Source of the DNA: an uncultured Collinsella sp.
GTDB taxonomy: Bacteria > Actinomycetota > Coriobacteriia > Coriobacteriales > Coriobacteriaceae
DNA: 19,767 nucleotides
Reading direction: 5' to 3'
Assembly: GCA_902495945.1 (NCBI GenBank)
Contig: CABUZD010000022.1
Span: forward strand, 1-19,767
Shown: positions 12,780 to 19,767 of the stretch, piece by piece
Numbering within the stretch: position 1 is the first letter of the stretch
Layout: the number at the start of each line of letters is the position of its first letter
The notes under the pieces: model-generated
Database searches by the model: none
Told to the model about the DNA's origin: nothing
The model's input: only the letters and a program-made list of their open reading frames with translations
Translations under genes and position numbers: made by a program

Positions 12780-13372
12780 CCCGGAAAGCCTGTTTGGCGT
12801 AGGGCTTCGTAGAGGACGATGGCGGCGCTGTTGGAGAGGTTGAGTGCGCTGATGCGGTAGTCGTCCGGGTTGACGAAGTTGCCGCAGATATCCTGCTGAA
12901 GGATGGTCTCGTGGCTGTCCTCGGTATGCCCGAGCGATTCCTCGTGAGCTTCCCAGGCCTCGGCGTTATCGAGTGAGTCACAATCGCGCAGCATCGGGAT
13001 GCGCTCGCAGCGCTCGGGCGCCGCGGCAAGCAGTGGCTCGGGAATGCCCGAGCTCTCGCTGCCAAAGACCAAATAGTCACCGTCGCGGTAGGTGCTTTGC
13101 GCATAGGTGCGGCGTGCCTTTTTGGTCAGCAGATGCAGATGGCCATCGGCGGGGGAGAGGCCGTTGCGCGCAAGGAAATCCTCCCAGCCGGCATAGGTAG
13201 TCACGTCCAAATTTTGCCAGTAGCCCAGACCGGCGCGACGTACCGTCTTGTCATCGAGGGAAAACCCCAGCGGCTCCACCAGATGCAGATGGGCACCGGT
13301 GACCACGCAGGTACGGCCGATATTGCCCGTATTGGCCGGAATCTCGGGCGCATACAGCACGATATTGAACAT
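12773..13372 (-). CDS. trmL: tRNA (cytidine/uridine-34 2'-O)-methyltransferase TrmL, with insertion
   Basis: A 199-residue SPOUT methyltransferase that 2'-O-methylates the wobble base of certain tRNA-Leu species. Motifs are NTGNIGR (14-20), the knot segment FGSESSGIP (103-111) and LNLSNSAAIVLYEALRQ (177-193). AAGGAGA immediately upstream sets the ATG at 13370-13372; the longer open frame to 13585 lacks such a site. TrmL is usually about 155-160 residues. Here an extra acidic segment of roughly 45 residues (about 128-172, rich in Asp/Glu/His) sits between RIPM and the final knot motif, normally only a few residues apart. The motifs flanking it are intact, so the enzyme should be active. The stop codon lies in a repeat element. 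Confidence 0.88.
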   Translation of the reverse strand: MFNIVLYAPEIPANTGNIGRTCVVTGAHLHLVEPLGFSLDDKTVRRAGLGYWQNLDVTTYAGWEDFLARNGLSPADGHLHLLTKKARRTYAQSTYRDGDYLVFGSESSGIPEPLLAAAPERCERIPMLRDCDSLDNAEAWEAHEESLGHTEDSHETILQQDICGNFVNPDDYRISALNLSNSAAIVLYEALRQTGFPGM

Positions 13373-13393
13373 GAATCTCCTTGGCTCAGAACG

Positions 13394-13428
13394 AAAAACC
13401 ACCACGAAGGGCACCTTCGTGGTGGTTT
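13394..13428 (-). terminator. Strong intrinsic terminator of the CobW-type gene
   Basis: A perfect 15-bp inverted repeat, AAACCACCACGAAGG (13396-13410) and CCTTCGTGGTGGTTT (13414-13428), with a three-base loop is followed on the minus strand by TTTTT. It is 40 bp past the CobW-type stop and only about 20 bp before the trmL start, so it also lies in the trmL leader. Confidence 0.85.
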
Positions 13429-13467
13429 GGCGGTTACGTAGGCGGAAAAATGCCCGCTTGGATAAAC

Positions 13468-14598
13468 CTAGGCGCGGTGCCAGTCGGTCAGGCAGGCATC
13501 GAGGGAGGCGATGAGCGCATCCTTGTCCATGTGACGGCCGATGATGCACAGGCTTGTCATGCGGTCGCCCGTCTCGTCGTCCCAAATCTGCATGATCTCG
13601 GGGTTCTCGTCGATGATCTTCTGCTTCTCGCCCTCGGGCGCGGAGTCAACGAACAGACCGTTCTCCATCAGGCGCATCTGGTGGCCGGCCTGCTCGAACA
13701 TGTAGCACATGTCCGGATCGCCGGTCTGCCACAGCGGACCCTTGACGCGGATGACCTCGTCGGGCCACTCCTGCTCAACAAAATCGGTGAACTTCTGCAG
13801 GTCAAACGGCTTGCGGCGCGAGTACACAAAGGTCTCGATGTCGTACTCGAGCACTTCGGGGTCGTCGTGCTCCTCGGGATGCTCCATGGCCTCGATCCAG
13901 GCGGCGGAGTTGTAGGCGCGCATAAAGTCGAAGCGGTCGGTATCGAGCAGCTCCTCCATGGGGACCTCGCCGTTTTGGGCCTCGACGATCACGGCGTCCT
14001 TCTGCAGGCTGCGCACGATGGCCTTGAGCTCGGCGATCTGCTCGGGCGTCACGGTATCGGTCTTGTTAAGGATCAGCGTGGAGCAGAACTCGATTTGCTG
14101 GATGAGCAGGCTTTCGATGTCGTCCTCGTCGATATCCTCAGCCAGCAGGTCGCGACCGCCGTTGAACTCGTCGTACATGCGGGCGCAGTCGACCACGGCC
14201 ACGATGTTGTCGAGCGCGAGCTTGGGCTCGCCGCCCACCTTGGCCTCGTCGCAGAAGCTCGAGATGGTGTAGGCGATGGGGATAGGCTCGCAAATACCCG
14301 ATGCCTCGATGATGATGTAGTCGAACTTGCCCGAATCGGCAATGCCCTGCAGCTGGTTGGCCAGGTCGTCCGAAAGCGTGCAGCAGATGCAGCCGTTGGT
14401 GAGCGGGATGAGGTCGTCGGTCTCGGAAAGGCCGCCGTCGGCGATAAGACTGGCGTCGACATTGATCTCGCCGATATCGTTGACGATCACGGCGGCGCGG
14501 ATGCCGCCGTCGTTAGCGAGGATGTGGTTGAGCAGCGTGGTCTTGCCGGCACCGAGGTATCCGGTAAGCATGATGATCTTCACGGGTTTGTTGGGCAT
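13468..14598 (-). CDS. CobW/COG0523-family GTPase, putative metal chaperone
   Basis: A 376-residue P-loop GTPase of the G3E/COG0523 family, members of which deliver metals (often zinc) to client proteins. Walker A is GYLGAGKTT (13-21), the metal-binding CxCC is NGCICC (68-73), followed by EASGICEP (98-105) and NKTD (178-181). The CobW C-terminal domain spans about 255-370 and ends in IIGRHMD. A highly acidic segment (DIDEDDIESLL, 155-165) lies before the NKTD region. AAAGGAGG at 14603-14610 fixes the ATG at 14598 over the in-frame 14619 start. It is downstream of a thiol/redox gene pair on the same strand. No Zur-like site was recognised, so the metal is not assigned. Confidence 0.88.
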   Translation of the reverse strand: MPNKPVKIIMLTGYLGAGKTTLLNHILANDGGIRAAVIVNDIGEINVDASLIADGGLSETDDLIPLTNGCICCTLSDDLANQLQGIADSGKFDYIIIEASGICEPIPIAYTISSFCDEAKVGGEPKLALDNIVAVVDCARMYDEFNGGRDLLAEDIDEDDIESLLIQQIEFCSTLILNKTDTVTPEQIAELKAIVRSLQKDAVIVEAQNGEVPMEELLDTDRFDFMRAYNSAAWIEAMEHPEEHDDPEVLEYDIETFVYSRRKPFDLQKFTDFVEQEWPDEVIRVKGPLWQTGDPDMCYMFEQAGHQMRLMENGLFVDSAPEGEKQKIIDENPEIMQIWDDETGDRMTSLCIIGRHMDKDALIASLDACLTDWHRA

Positions 14599-14684
14599 GT
14601 GCCCTCCTTTGTTAGACATGGCTTACAGTTGAATCTTATGCCAAACGCCTGCTCTTATACCCACGCGCCGGCAAATAACACAGG

Positions 14685-15026
14685 CTACTCCCAGGCTCCC
14701 CATACATCGGGGCAATAACCGACGGTGGCCTTTTTGCCGTTGCGCACGATGGGTTCGGCTAGAACCTGCTGGTTTTCGAGCAGTTTGTCGAAGCGCTGGC
14801 TAGGGGTAAGGTGCTGGATGAGCGCGAGCGTCTCCTCATCCTTGGCCTTGGGGTTGAGCAGCTTGTCGATGCCGCCGACCGCCTGCATCACGCTCGTGAG
14901 CTCGCCCTTGCTCATCTCCTTTTCCCTAAGGTCAATAAACTGCACCTTAATGCGGCGCTCCTTAAAATAGCGCTGGGCCTTCTTGGTATCGAAAGACTTT
15001 TTGGTTCCAAAAATCTGGATATTCAT
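14685..15026 (-). CDS. ArsC/Spx-family thioredoxin-fold protein without the N-terminal active-site Cys
   Basis: A 113-residue ArsC-family protein. IFGTKKSFDTKKAQRYFKER (5-24) is the family start, but the usual catalytic Cys loop (C-x-x-C or CxT) is replaced by KKSFDT. The conserved cis-Pro strand PIVRNGKKATVGY (92-104) is intact, and the only cysteine is Cys105. Arsenate reduction by the usual mechanism is therefore unlikely; an Spx/YffB-like regulatory or glutathione-related role is equally open. A GGAG sits very close to the ATG at 15024-15026. It starts 11 bp after the flavodoxin-family stop, so the two are co-transcribed. Confidence 0.8.
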   Translation of the reverse strand: MNIQIFGTKKSFDTKKAQRYFKERRIKVQFIDLREKEMSKGELTSVMQAVGGIDKLLNPKAKDEETLALIQHLTPSQRFDKLLENQQVLAEPIVRNGKKATVGYCPDVWGAWE

Positions 15027-15037
15027 GCTCCGCCGCT

Positions 15038-15661
15038 CTATCGAATGAAGTTGGTCGTTGCTCGATCTGCCTCGGGTGCGTTGATACCGGCGGCCTGTCC
15101 TGCCTCGATACAGCGCAGGAGCCAGGCCATGTTTTTGCCGATGTTTCGCATGGTGGCCAGGCCCTCGGCGTCCTGGGTGGCCTCGCCCGGCATGGCACCA
15201 AAGACGTTGTTCCAGTACGTGGAGGCCACCACGGGCATCTGGTTGATAGTGAAGTACTTGTTGAGTACATCGAAGGTGGTCGACGTGCCGCCACGGCGGG
15301 CGACGGCGACCGCGGCACCCGGCTTGTGCGCAAAGGCCTTGCTGCCAGCATAGAATGCGCGGTCGAGAGCCGAGAGGATGCGTCCGCTGGGATGCGCATA
15401 GTAGACGGGGGAGCCAAAGACAAAGCCATCTGCCTGCTCGGCGGCAGCGATCAGCTCGTTCACCACGTCGTCGTCAAAGGTGCAGCGGCAATCGAGCTTG
15501 CCGCACTGGCCGCAACCGATGCAGTCGCGAATGGGCTTGGCGCCCAGCTGGAACACCTCGGTATCGATGCCCTCGGCGTTGAGTTGCTCGGAGACCTCGG
15601 CGAGTGCGCGGGCGGTATTGCCGTTTGCCTTGGGACTGCCATTGACCAAAAGAACCTTCAT
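15038..15661 (-). CDS. Flavodoxin-family NAD(P)H-dependent FMN reductase
   Basis: A 207-residue flavodoxin-fold protein. GSPKANGNTA (8-17) is the FMN phosphate loop, and GSPVYY (83-88) is the second flavin-contact strand. A cysteine-rich segment, CIGCGQCGKLDCRC (47-60), provides Cys47, 50, 53, 58 and 60. It resembles the segment in iron-sulfur flavoproteins and NADPH:FMN reductases, so an Fe-S cluster is possible. GGGAG precedes the ATG at 15659-15661; a GTG codon lies directly before it. It is the first gene of a probable two-gene unit with the ArsC-like protein. An extended -10 promoter and a dyad lie just upstream. The electron acceptor is unknown. Confidence 0.88.
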   Translation of the reverse strand: MKVLLVNGSPKANGNTARALAEVSEQLNAEGIDTEVFQLGAKPIRDCIGCGQCGKLDCRCTFDDDVVNELIAAAEQADGFVFGSPVYYAHPSGRILSALDRAFYAGSKAFAHKPGAAVAVARRGGTSTTFDVLNKYFTINQMPVVASTYWNNVFGAMPGEATQDAEGLATMRNIGKNMAWLLRCIEAGQAAGINAPEADRATTNFIR

Positions 15662-15670
15662 CACAAACTC

Positions 15671-15707
15671 CCTCTGCTGTTGGTGACTTCTGCAGAGGAT
15701 TATCGCA
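15671..15707 (-). promoter_or_regulatory. Extended -10 promoter with adjacent dyad for the redox pair
   Basis: On the minus strand TGC-GATAAT (15699-15707) is an extended -10 element; no good -35 is visible. Directly downstream, CCTCTGC (15671-15677) and GCAGAGG (15692-15698) form a 7-bp inverted repeat covering the expected transcription start and ending next to the ribosome binding site. This fits an operator. Confidence 0.5.
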
Positions 15708-15735
15708 CGATGGGGGAGGCGGTGCGGGCGCGGTG

Positions 15736-17265
15736 CTAATCCAGTTTGGTACCTGGCACCTGCACGGCTTTACCGAGCAACGCTTTGAGCTCGTTCAAAA
15801 TGGAAACGGGCTGTCGATTGACAGCGTCCAGATGAAGCGTCGCCACACGAATGGGCGGCTGATATTCAAGCGAGCCGATGAGCACGGGAGAACCCAGGAA
15901 TCGTTCGATTTCGTTTGCGAGCTCGTCGATTGCCTCGGGGCCGAGCTCATCGAAAAGCGCCACGAACATTGGTCCCGTCGAGCGGAACAAGCGACCCTTG
16001 CCGCGCGAACAGTCCATGAGGCAGGCGGCGCTTTCGGCGAGCACGCGGTCGCCTGCATCGAATCCAAAGCGGGCATTGACTTCGGCGATATCGTCGACCT
16101 TAATGGCAATAAAGCCTGCCTCGCGCGCCACGCGGCGCATCTCTCCAATAGCGTTGACCAGCGCGTGGACATCGCCCAGGCCCGTTACCGAGTCGGTCGT
16201 ATCTGCCAAGCTTCGGTTGATGATAATGCCCACATACATGCCGGGCTCGGTATCGGTGCCGTCCAAGCGGTAGCCCGTGCAGTCACAAAGCACGTATTTT
16301 CCGGTGGCATCCATTACGCGATACTGCATGTAGTGGAAGTGCCACGTGCCGTTTATCACCATGTCGAGCTCGGCACGTACGTTGTCGCGGTCCTCGGGAT
16401 GGACGCGGGCGAGCCACATGTCGAGTGAGTTAAAAGGGTGCTGGGAGGGCAGGTCAAAATCGCGCACGGCGTTAACCGACCATTGCGATTCTCCCGTATC
16501 GAGATTGAGGATAAACGGATAGCGCGTCTCGGAGCTCATGGAGATCGCTTGGAACACCCGGTCGTTGCAGGGAAGCTGATCAACGATTGGGCGTTGCGGC
16601 GCGTCATCGTCTTTCGGTTGCTGCACACGATGCATAAGCTTATAGCGATACATCTTGCGATCGGCATCCATCGTCATCTGGCGACGCGTGTCGCCAGCAA
16701 GTGGATCGACGCGCGAGCAGCCAAAGCTAAAGCTGCCGATCATGGGCGCCTTGCCACCTGAGCTCGCCTCGATCAGCCTGGTACGCACCTGCTCCAAGCG
16801 CTGCTCGAGTTCAATCTCGTTTGCGGAGGGCGAGATGAGCACAAACTCGTCTCCACCGATACGGAACAGCATCTCATCGTGCTCCATGGTTTCGGAGAGC
16901 GTGCGGCAGATGCTCAGAATATAGCGATGGCCTTCGGCGTGGCCAAACCTATCATTGCAATGCTTGAGATGGTCGATGTCAATATAGGCGCAGGTGAAGG
17001 GGTCGCCTTTGCGCCAGAGTTGCTCGACGTGACGGTCGAATCCGTTGCGGTTGCCCAAGTTGGTGAGCGGATCGATATAGGCGTTGCGCTCAAGCAGCTG
17101 GCGCTCTTGTTGCAGGATGGCATGCGTCTTTTGCAGTTGCTCACCAACGGCGCGTAGCTCAGCAGGCAGCGCGGCAACATCGAGTTCAGCGGTCGAGACG
17201 CCGTTCGCAAGTTGCTGAAGATAGGCAATAATCGATTGCTCGCCCAGGCGATATGACTCGTTCAT
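15736..17265 (-). CDS. GGDEF-PAS-degenerate GGDEF diguanylate cyclase
   Basis: A 509-residue cytosolic protein with no membrane segment. After a helical N-terminus (about 1-62), the first GGDEF domain (63-210) is complete: DPLTNLGNRNGF, AYIDIDHLKHCNDRFGHAEGHR and RIGGDEF (135-141). It should make c-di-GMP. The usual RxxD inhibitory site just before GGDEF is absent. A PAS-3-like segment (about 245-350, LDTGESQWS to MYVGIIINRSL) follows, then a second GGDEF-fold domain from DSVTGLGD in which the signature is STGPMF (429-434), so it is non-catalytic. AAGGAGG 9 nt upstream selects ATG 17265. It is a tandem paralog of the EAL protein at 17393-19672. Confidence 0.85.
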   Translation of the reverse strand: MNESYRLGEQSIIAYLQQLANGVSTAELDVAALPAELRAVGEQLQKTHAILQQERQLLERNAYIDPLTNLGNRNGFDRHVEQLWRKGDPFTCAYIDIDHLKHCNDRFGHAEGHRYILSICRTLSETMEHDEMLFRIGGDEFVLISPSANEIELEQRLEQVRTRLIEASSGGKAPMIGSFSFGCSRVDPLAGDTRRQMTMDADRKMYRYKLMHRVQQPKDDDAPQRPIVDQLPCNDRVFQAISMSSETRYPFILNLDTGESQWSVNAVRDFDLPSQHPFNSLDMWLARVHPEDRDNVRAELDMVINGTWHFHYMQYRVMDATGKYVLCDCTGYRLDGTDTEPGMYVGIIINRSLADTTDSVTGLGDVHALVNAIGEMRRVAREAGFIAIKVDDIAEVNARFGFDAGDRVLAESAACLMDCSRGKGRLFRSTGPMFVALFDELGPEAIDELANEIERFLGSPVLIGSLEYQPPIRVATLHLDAVNRQPVSILNELKALLGKAVQVPGTKLD

Positions 17266-17303
17266 GATGGATAACCTCCTTGGGCGGAACAACGGTTTGT
17301 ATC

Positions 17304-17334
17304 ATATCCCCAATTCGGTTTGAATTGGGGATAT
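17304..17334. promoter_or_regulatory. 13-bp perfect palindrome in front of the GGDEF gene
   Basis: ATATCCCCAATTC (17304-17316) and GAATTGGGGATAT (17322-17334) have a five-base loop. On the minus strand the edge of the dyad joins a -10-like TATGAT just upstream of the GGDEF ribosome binding site. No T tract follows, so an operator or mRNA hairpin is more likely than a terminator. Confidence 0.45.
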
Positions 17335-17353
17335 AAGTTAGCTAATGGAGACA

Positions 17354-17377
17354 AATGCCCCCTTCGACGGTGGCGTT
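17354..17377 (-). terminator. Weak hairpin terminator after the EAL gene
   Basis: AATGCCCCC (17354-17362) pairs with GGTGGCGTT (17369-17377) with one mismatch and one G-T pair, and the minus-strand continuation is ATTTGTC. It lies 16 bp past the EAL gene stop. Confidence 0.4.
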
Positions 17378-17392
17378 TTGCGCGCGAGCGTA

Positions 17393-19672
17393 TCAGTTGT
17401 TATTGCCACCATCGAGCAATGCCTCAAAATCCTTCGCCGGCATGGGGCGGTAGTAGAGGAAGCCCTGAGCGTAGCGGGCGCCCATTTGTCGTAGCATGTT
17501 CGCCTGCTCATTTGTCTCGACGCCTTCGACCACGACGGGTAGATGGAGCGACTGCGCCATTTCGAGCATCGATGAAATGATTTGCGTGCTGCGGCCTTGA
17601 TCGCGGTCGGTGGGCACAAAGGTGCGGTCGAGCTTGATGACGTCGACGTTGACGTTCTTGAGCATCGCGAGCGTGGACTGACCGGTGCCAAAATCGTCCA
17701 TATAGGTCGAGAAGCCGCGGGTGTGCAGATCTGCGGTCAGCTTATCCACGGCCTCGGATTCTCCCGTATAAGCCGTCTCGGTGATCTCGATACGCATGAG
17801 CTCGGGCGGTAGGTTGTATTGGGCGGCGAGCGCCCCCATATGTTCGGCAACGTCGCAGGCAAGGATATCCACGCGCGACACATTAAGCGAGACCGGAACC
17901 ACGCGAAGACGGCGATCGAGACGCTCGCGAAGCCATATGGCGACACCCTGCCAAATGTACTTGTCGAGCGTCACTACAAAGCCGCTATCCTCGAGTGCGG
18001 GGATAAACGTTGCGGGCGAAATGAGAGAGCCGTCCTTGTCAATCCAGCGGGTGAGCGCTTCGGCACCAATAATCTCGCCGGTTTCCATATCGACCTGGGG
18101 TTGCAAGTGGTAGGTAATGCGACCGTCCGAGAGCGCGTACTGGAATTCGGTCAGCGTGCGGTGGAACACGACTTCGCGCTCGTACTCCGCGGGGCAGAAA
18201 ATGGCAATGCGCTCCTTGAAGTCGTTTTTTGCGCGCCGATTGGTAAACATGGCCTTCGCCTGCGCATCGATGGTGATTTCCTCACTGGAGTCGATGGGGT
18301 AAACGCCCATGGACGGCCAAAAACCTACGCCGTCATCATGCCTAGCTACTGCCTCGCGAACGCGGTTGTAGATTTGATGGACGGTGATGTGCTTAAAGGG
18401 GATGAGTACGCAAAAGTCATCTTGGCCCCAGTATCCTGCGACGCCCATATCGGCATTCTCGATGTCCTTGAGGACCGTGCCCACATCGGCGAGCACGCGG
18501 TCGCCCTCGGCCTGGCCGTGCCATTCATTAAACAGGCGCATGTGGCCCATGTCGACCGTGGCGATGCACCAGGCGCCGTTGCGCCTTGCCTCGAGAAATG
18601 CGTTGGCGCGCCGCATAAACTCGCTGGGTCGATAGAGGCCCGTGAGCGAGTCGATACGTTCGGCTATGGCGCTTTTGCGCTCCGCCTCGGGTATGGGGAG
18701 GCTGTCGTTGGGAACAAGCCCGCCGGCCGTGCGAAGGCGACGGTCGAGTTCGCCTAAAACGGCGGTCGCTTGATGGGTTAAGTGCTCGTAAAAGGCCGGG
18801 ACGACAAGGCAGACGGGAGTAATGGTGTCGCCTGCGATTCGAACAGGAGCGAAAACGGCCTCTTTAAGGTGGCGGGTCAGTTGCTCGAATGCCTCGTGGT
18901 CTAGTTCGTTGCTGAGCACGACGAACTGGACGCTTCGTGAACGGTAGACCCGGCTCCTGCCGCGGGTGATCGACAGCATGCGGCCAGCGTATTCGGCAAG
19001 CATGTTGTCGACAGCCTCGGCCCCGTAGAGCTCGTTGAGCTTTGTCGTGCCACGAACGCGCACTGCTATAAGCCCTGTCTCGCAACGATCGCGGCGGCAG
19101 GCGTCGATGGCGTTGGCCAGCATGCGCTGCGTTCCGAGGCCTGTGGCGGCGTCGACGGTTTCGGCAAGTGAGTGGTTGACGAGCTCACCGACATAGAGCG
19201 AGGGGACATTTCCGTCGCCGTCGATACGAAACCCGCGAGCACGGCAAAGGACGTAGTCGCCGACGGCGTTGCGCACACGATATTGCATGACGCGACGGTG
19301 CTTGGTGCTGTTGTAGACTTGGTCGATGTCGTTGATGCAGGCCTCAAGGTCGTCGGGATGGACGCGCGTTTTCCAGTAATCGCGACAGTTGTCTATGTGC
19401 TCCGAGGGAAGGCCAAGATCGCGCAAGGCACCTTGTGACCAAAGGGTGCGATGTTTGTCCAAGTTCTCGATAAAGAAATAACGGCCCTCGTTGAGCATCG
19501 AAAAGGCGTCAAAAATTCGATCGCTTATTTCGAAGTCGTCGGCGTGAACTTGCGTGATATTGCGTCGATCGAGGTGCATTGCATGACGTAGCTTGTAGTC
19601 GTACATGCGATGGTCGGCATCGAGCGTCATGCGATTGGAAGCTTCGCCCAGGGCGGGGTCGGCATGTGACAC
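17393..19672 (-). CDS. PAS-degenerate GGDEF-EAL c-di-GMP phosphodiesterase, N-terminally truncated
   Basis: A 759-residue frame starting at a GTG with no good ribosome binding site. Residues 1-31 match the last helix of a GGDEF domain, as in the paralog (MTLDADHRMYDYK versus MTMDADRKMYRYK). A PAS-like segment (about 60-170) and two degenerate GGDEF domains follow, with signatures RSVQF (246-250) and WGQDDF (415-420). The EAL domain (about 503-755) keeps all catalytic elements: EALTRW (538-543), NVS (597-599), EITET (629-633), MDDFGTG (658-664), KLD (680-682), EGVET (716-720) and QGF (736-738). It should hydrolyse c-di-GMP. No membrane segment is seen. The homology continues upstream of the start, so the true N-terminus is uncertain or the gene is broken. 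Confidence 0.8.
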   Translation of the reverse strand: MSHADPALGEASNRMTLDADHRMYDYKLRHAMHLDRRNITQVHADDFEISDRIFDAFSMLNEGRYFFIENLDKHRTLWSQGALRDLGLPSEHIDNCRDYWKTRVHPDDLEACINDIDQVYNSTKHRRVMQYRVRNAVGDYVLCRARGFRIDGDGNVPSLYVGELVNHSLAETVDAATGLGTQRMLANAIDACRRDRCETGLIAVRVRGTTKLNELYGAEAVDNMLAEYAGRMLSITRGRSRVYRSRSVQFVVLSNELDHEAFEQLTRHLKEAVFAPVRIAGDTITPVCLVVPAFYEHLTHQATAVLGELDRRLRTAGGLVPNDSLPIPEAERKSAIAERIDSLTGLYRPSEFMRRANAFLEARRNGAWCIATVDMGHMRLFNEWHGQAEGDRVLADVGTVLKDIENADMGVAGYWGQDDFCVLIPFKHITVHQIYNRVREAVARHDDGVGFWPSMGVYPIDSSEEITIDAQAKAMFTNRRAKNDFKERIAIFCPAEYEREVVFHRTLTEFQYALSDGRITYHLQPQVDMETGEIIGAEALTRWIDKDGSLISPATFIPALEDSGFVVTLDKYIWQGVAIWLRERLDRRLRVVPVSLNVSRVDILACDVAEHMGALAAQYNLPPELMRIEITETAYTGESEAVDKLTADLHTRGFSTYMDDFGTGQSTLAMLKNVNVDVIKLDRTFVPTDRDQGRSTQIISSMLEMAQSLHLPVVVEGVETNEQANMLRQMGARYAQGFLYYRPMPAKDFEALLDGGNNN

Positions 19673-19767
19673 TCCGTAGCTAAATGCTCATGTACGGTAA
19701 GGAAGCAAGCAACCGAAAACAAGAGATAGACCGCCAGCACTACACTATTCCGAACCAAAGACCAAAA
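19673..19767 (-). pseudogene. Remnant of a GGDEF domain upstream of the EAL gene
   Basis: Read on the minus strand in the EAL frame, 19673-19687 encodes AFSYG, continuing the paralog pattern SFSFG across the annotated start. A TGA at 19688-19690 then interrupts the frame, and upstream sequence in this frame contains another stop. In a different frame a hydrophobic stretch (SVVLAVYLLFSVACFLTV) is open to the window edge. This looks like a broken or replaced GGDEF N-terminus. Confidence 0.4.

Noticed and set aside
13381..14718. A 445-codon open frame on the plus strand
   Set aside because: Antisense to the CobW-type GTPase and spanning its strong terminator; the translation is a Val/Leu/Asp-rich shadow with no motif.
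14685..15026. Calling the ArsC-like protein an arsenate reductase
   Set aside because: The N-terminal catalytic cysteine is missing and no other ars gene is nearby.
17819..18757. A 312-codon plus-strand frame inside the EAL gene
   Set aside because: Antisense to conserved PAS/GGDEF/EAL coding sequence, with no start signal or recognised domain.

Overview
The window is GC-rich bacterial DNA with strong AAGGAGG-type ribosome binding sites and tightly packed genes. The mix of genes (an RsmJ-type methyltransferase, a Tet(M)-like GTPase, a short UvrA, TrmL with an extra acidic segment, and GGDEF/EAL proteins) suggests a Coriobacteriia genome, most likely Collinsella-like. That placement rests on general resemblance, not on a marker gene. 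No rRNA, tRNA, CRISPR array, complete insertion sequence or phage module was seen.

Layout. 1-1742: the tail of an unknown gene, two hairpin terminators, a four-helix membrane protein (minus strand), a one-helix small protein and rsmJ. 1791-2653: a zinc-ribbon protein and a GNAT acetyltransferase diverge from a nearly symmetric 75-bp promoter region. 2959-4962: a Tet(M)/EF-G-like ribosome-protection-type GTPase. 5056-9820: a P-loop ATPase coupled to a UvrA-like protein that lacks the UvrB-binding domain, followed by a second, paralogous ATPase pointing the other way. 10058-12629: a visibly AT-richer accessory stretch with a serine recombinase, a secreted DUF6591-like protein and a membrane-anchored DUF4230-like protein. 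12773-19672: six minus-strand genes. In transcription order these are an EAL phosphodiesterase-like protein, a GGDEF diguanylate cyclase, a two-gene redox unit (flavodoxin-family plus ArsC/Spx-like), a CobW-type GTPase and trmL.

How the genes fit together. The EAL and GGDEF proteins are tandem paralogs sharing a PAS-like segment. One keeps an intact GGDEF and the other an intact EAL, so they look like an opposed c-di-GMP make/break pair. The EAL protein begins inside the remains of a GGDEF domain, and that homology continues upstream of its start codon to an in-frame stop. The best candidate for an undescribed system is the ATPase-UvrA-like-ATPase locus: two ORC/STAND-like ATPases with C-terminal winged helices flank a UvrA that probably cannot recruit UvrB. 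The AT-rich accessory stretch next to it carries a recombinase with two perfect odd-length palindromes in front of it. A hairpin repeat built on a GACAAAGGG/CCCTTTGTC core recurs between genes.
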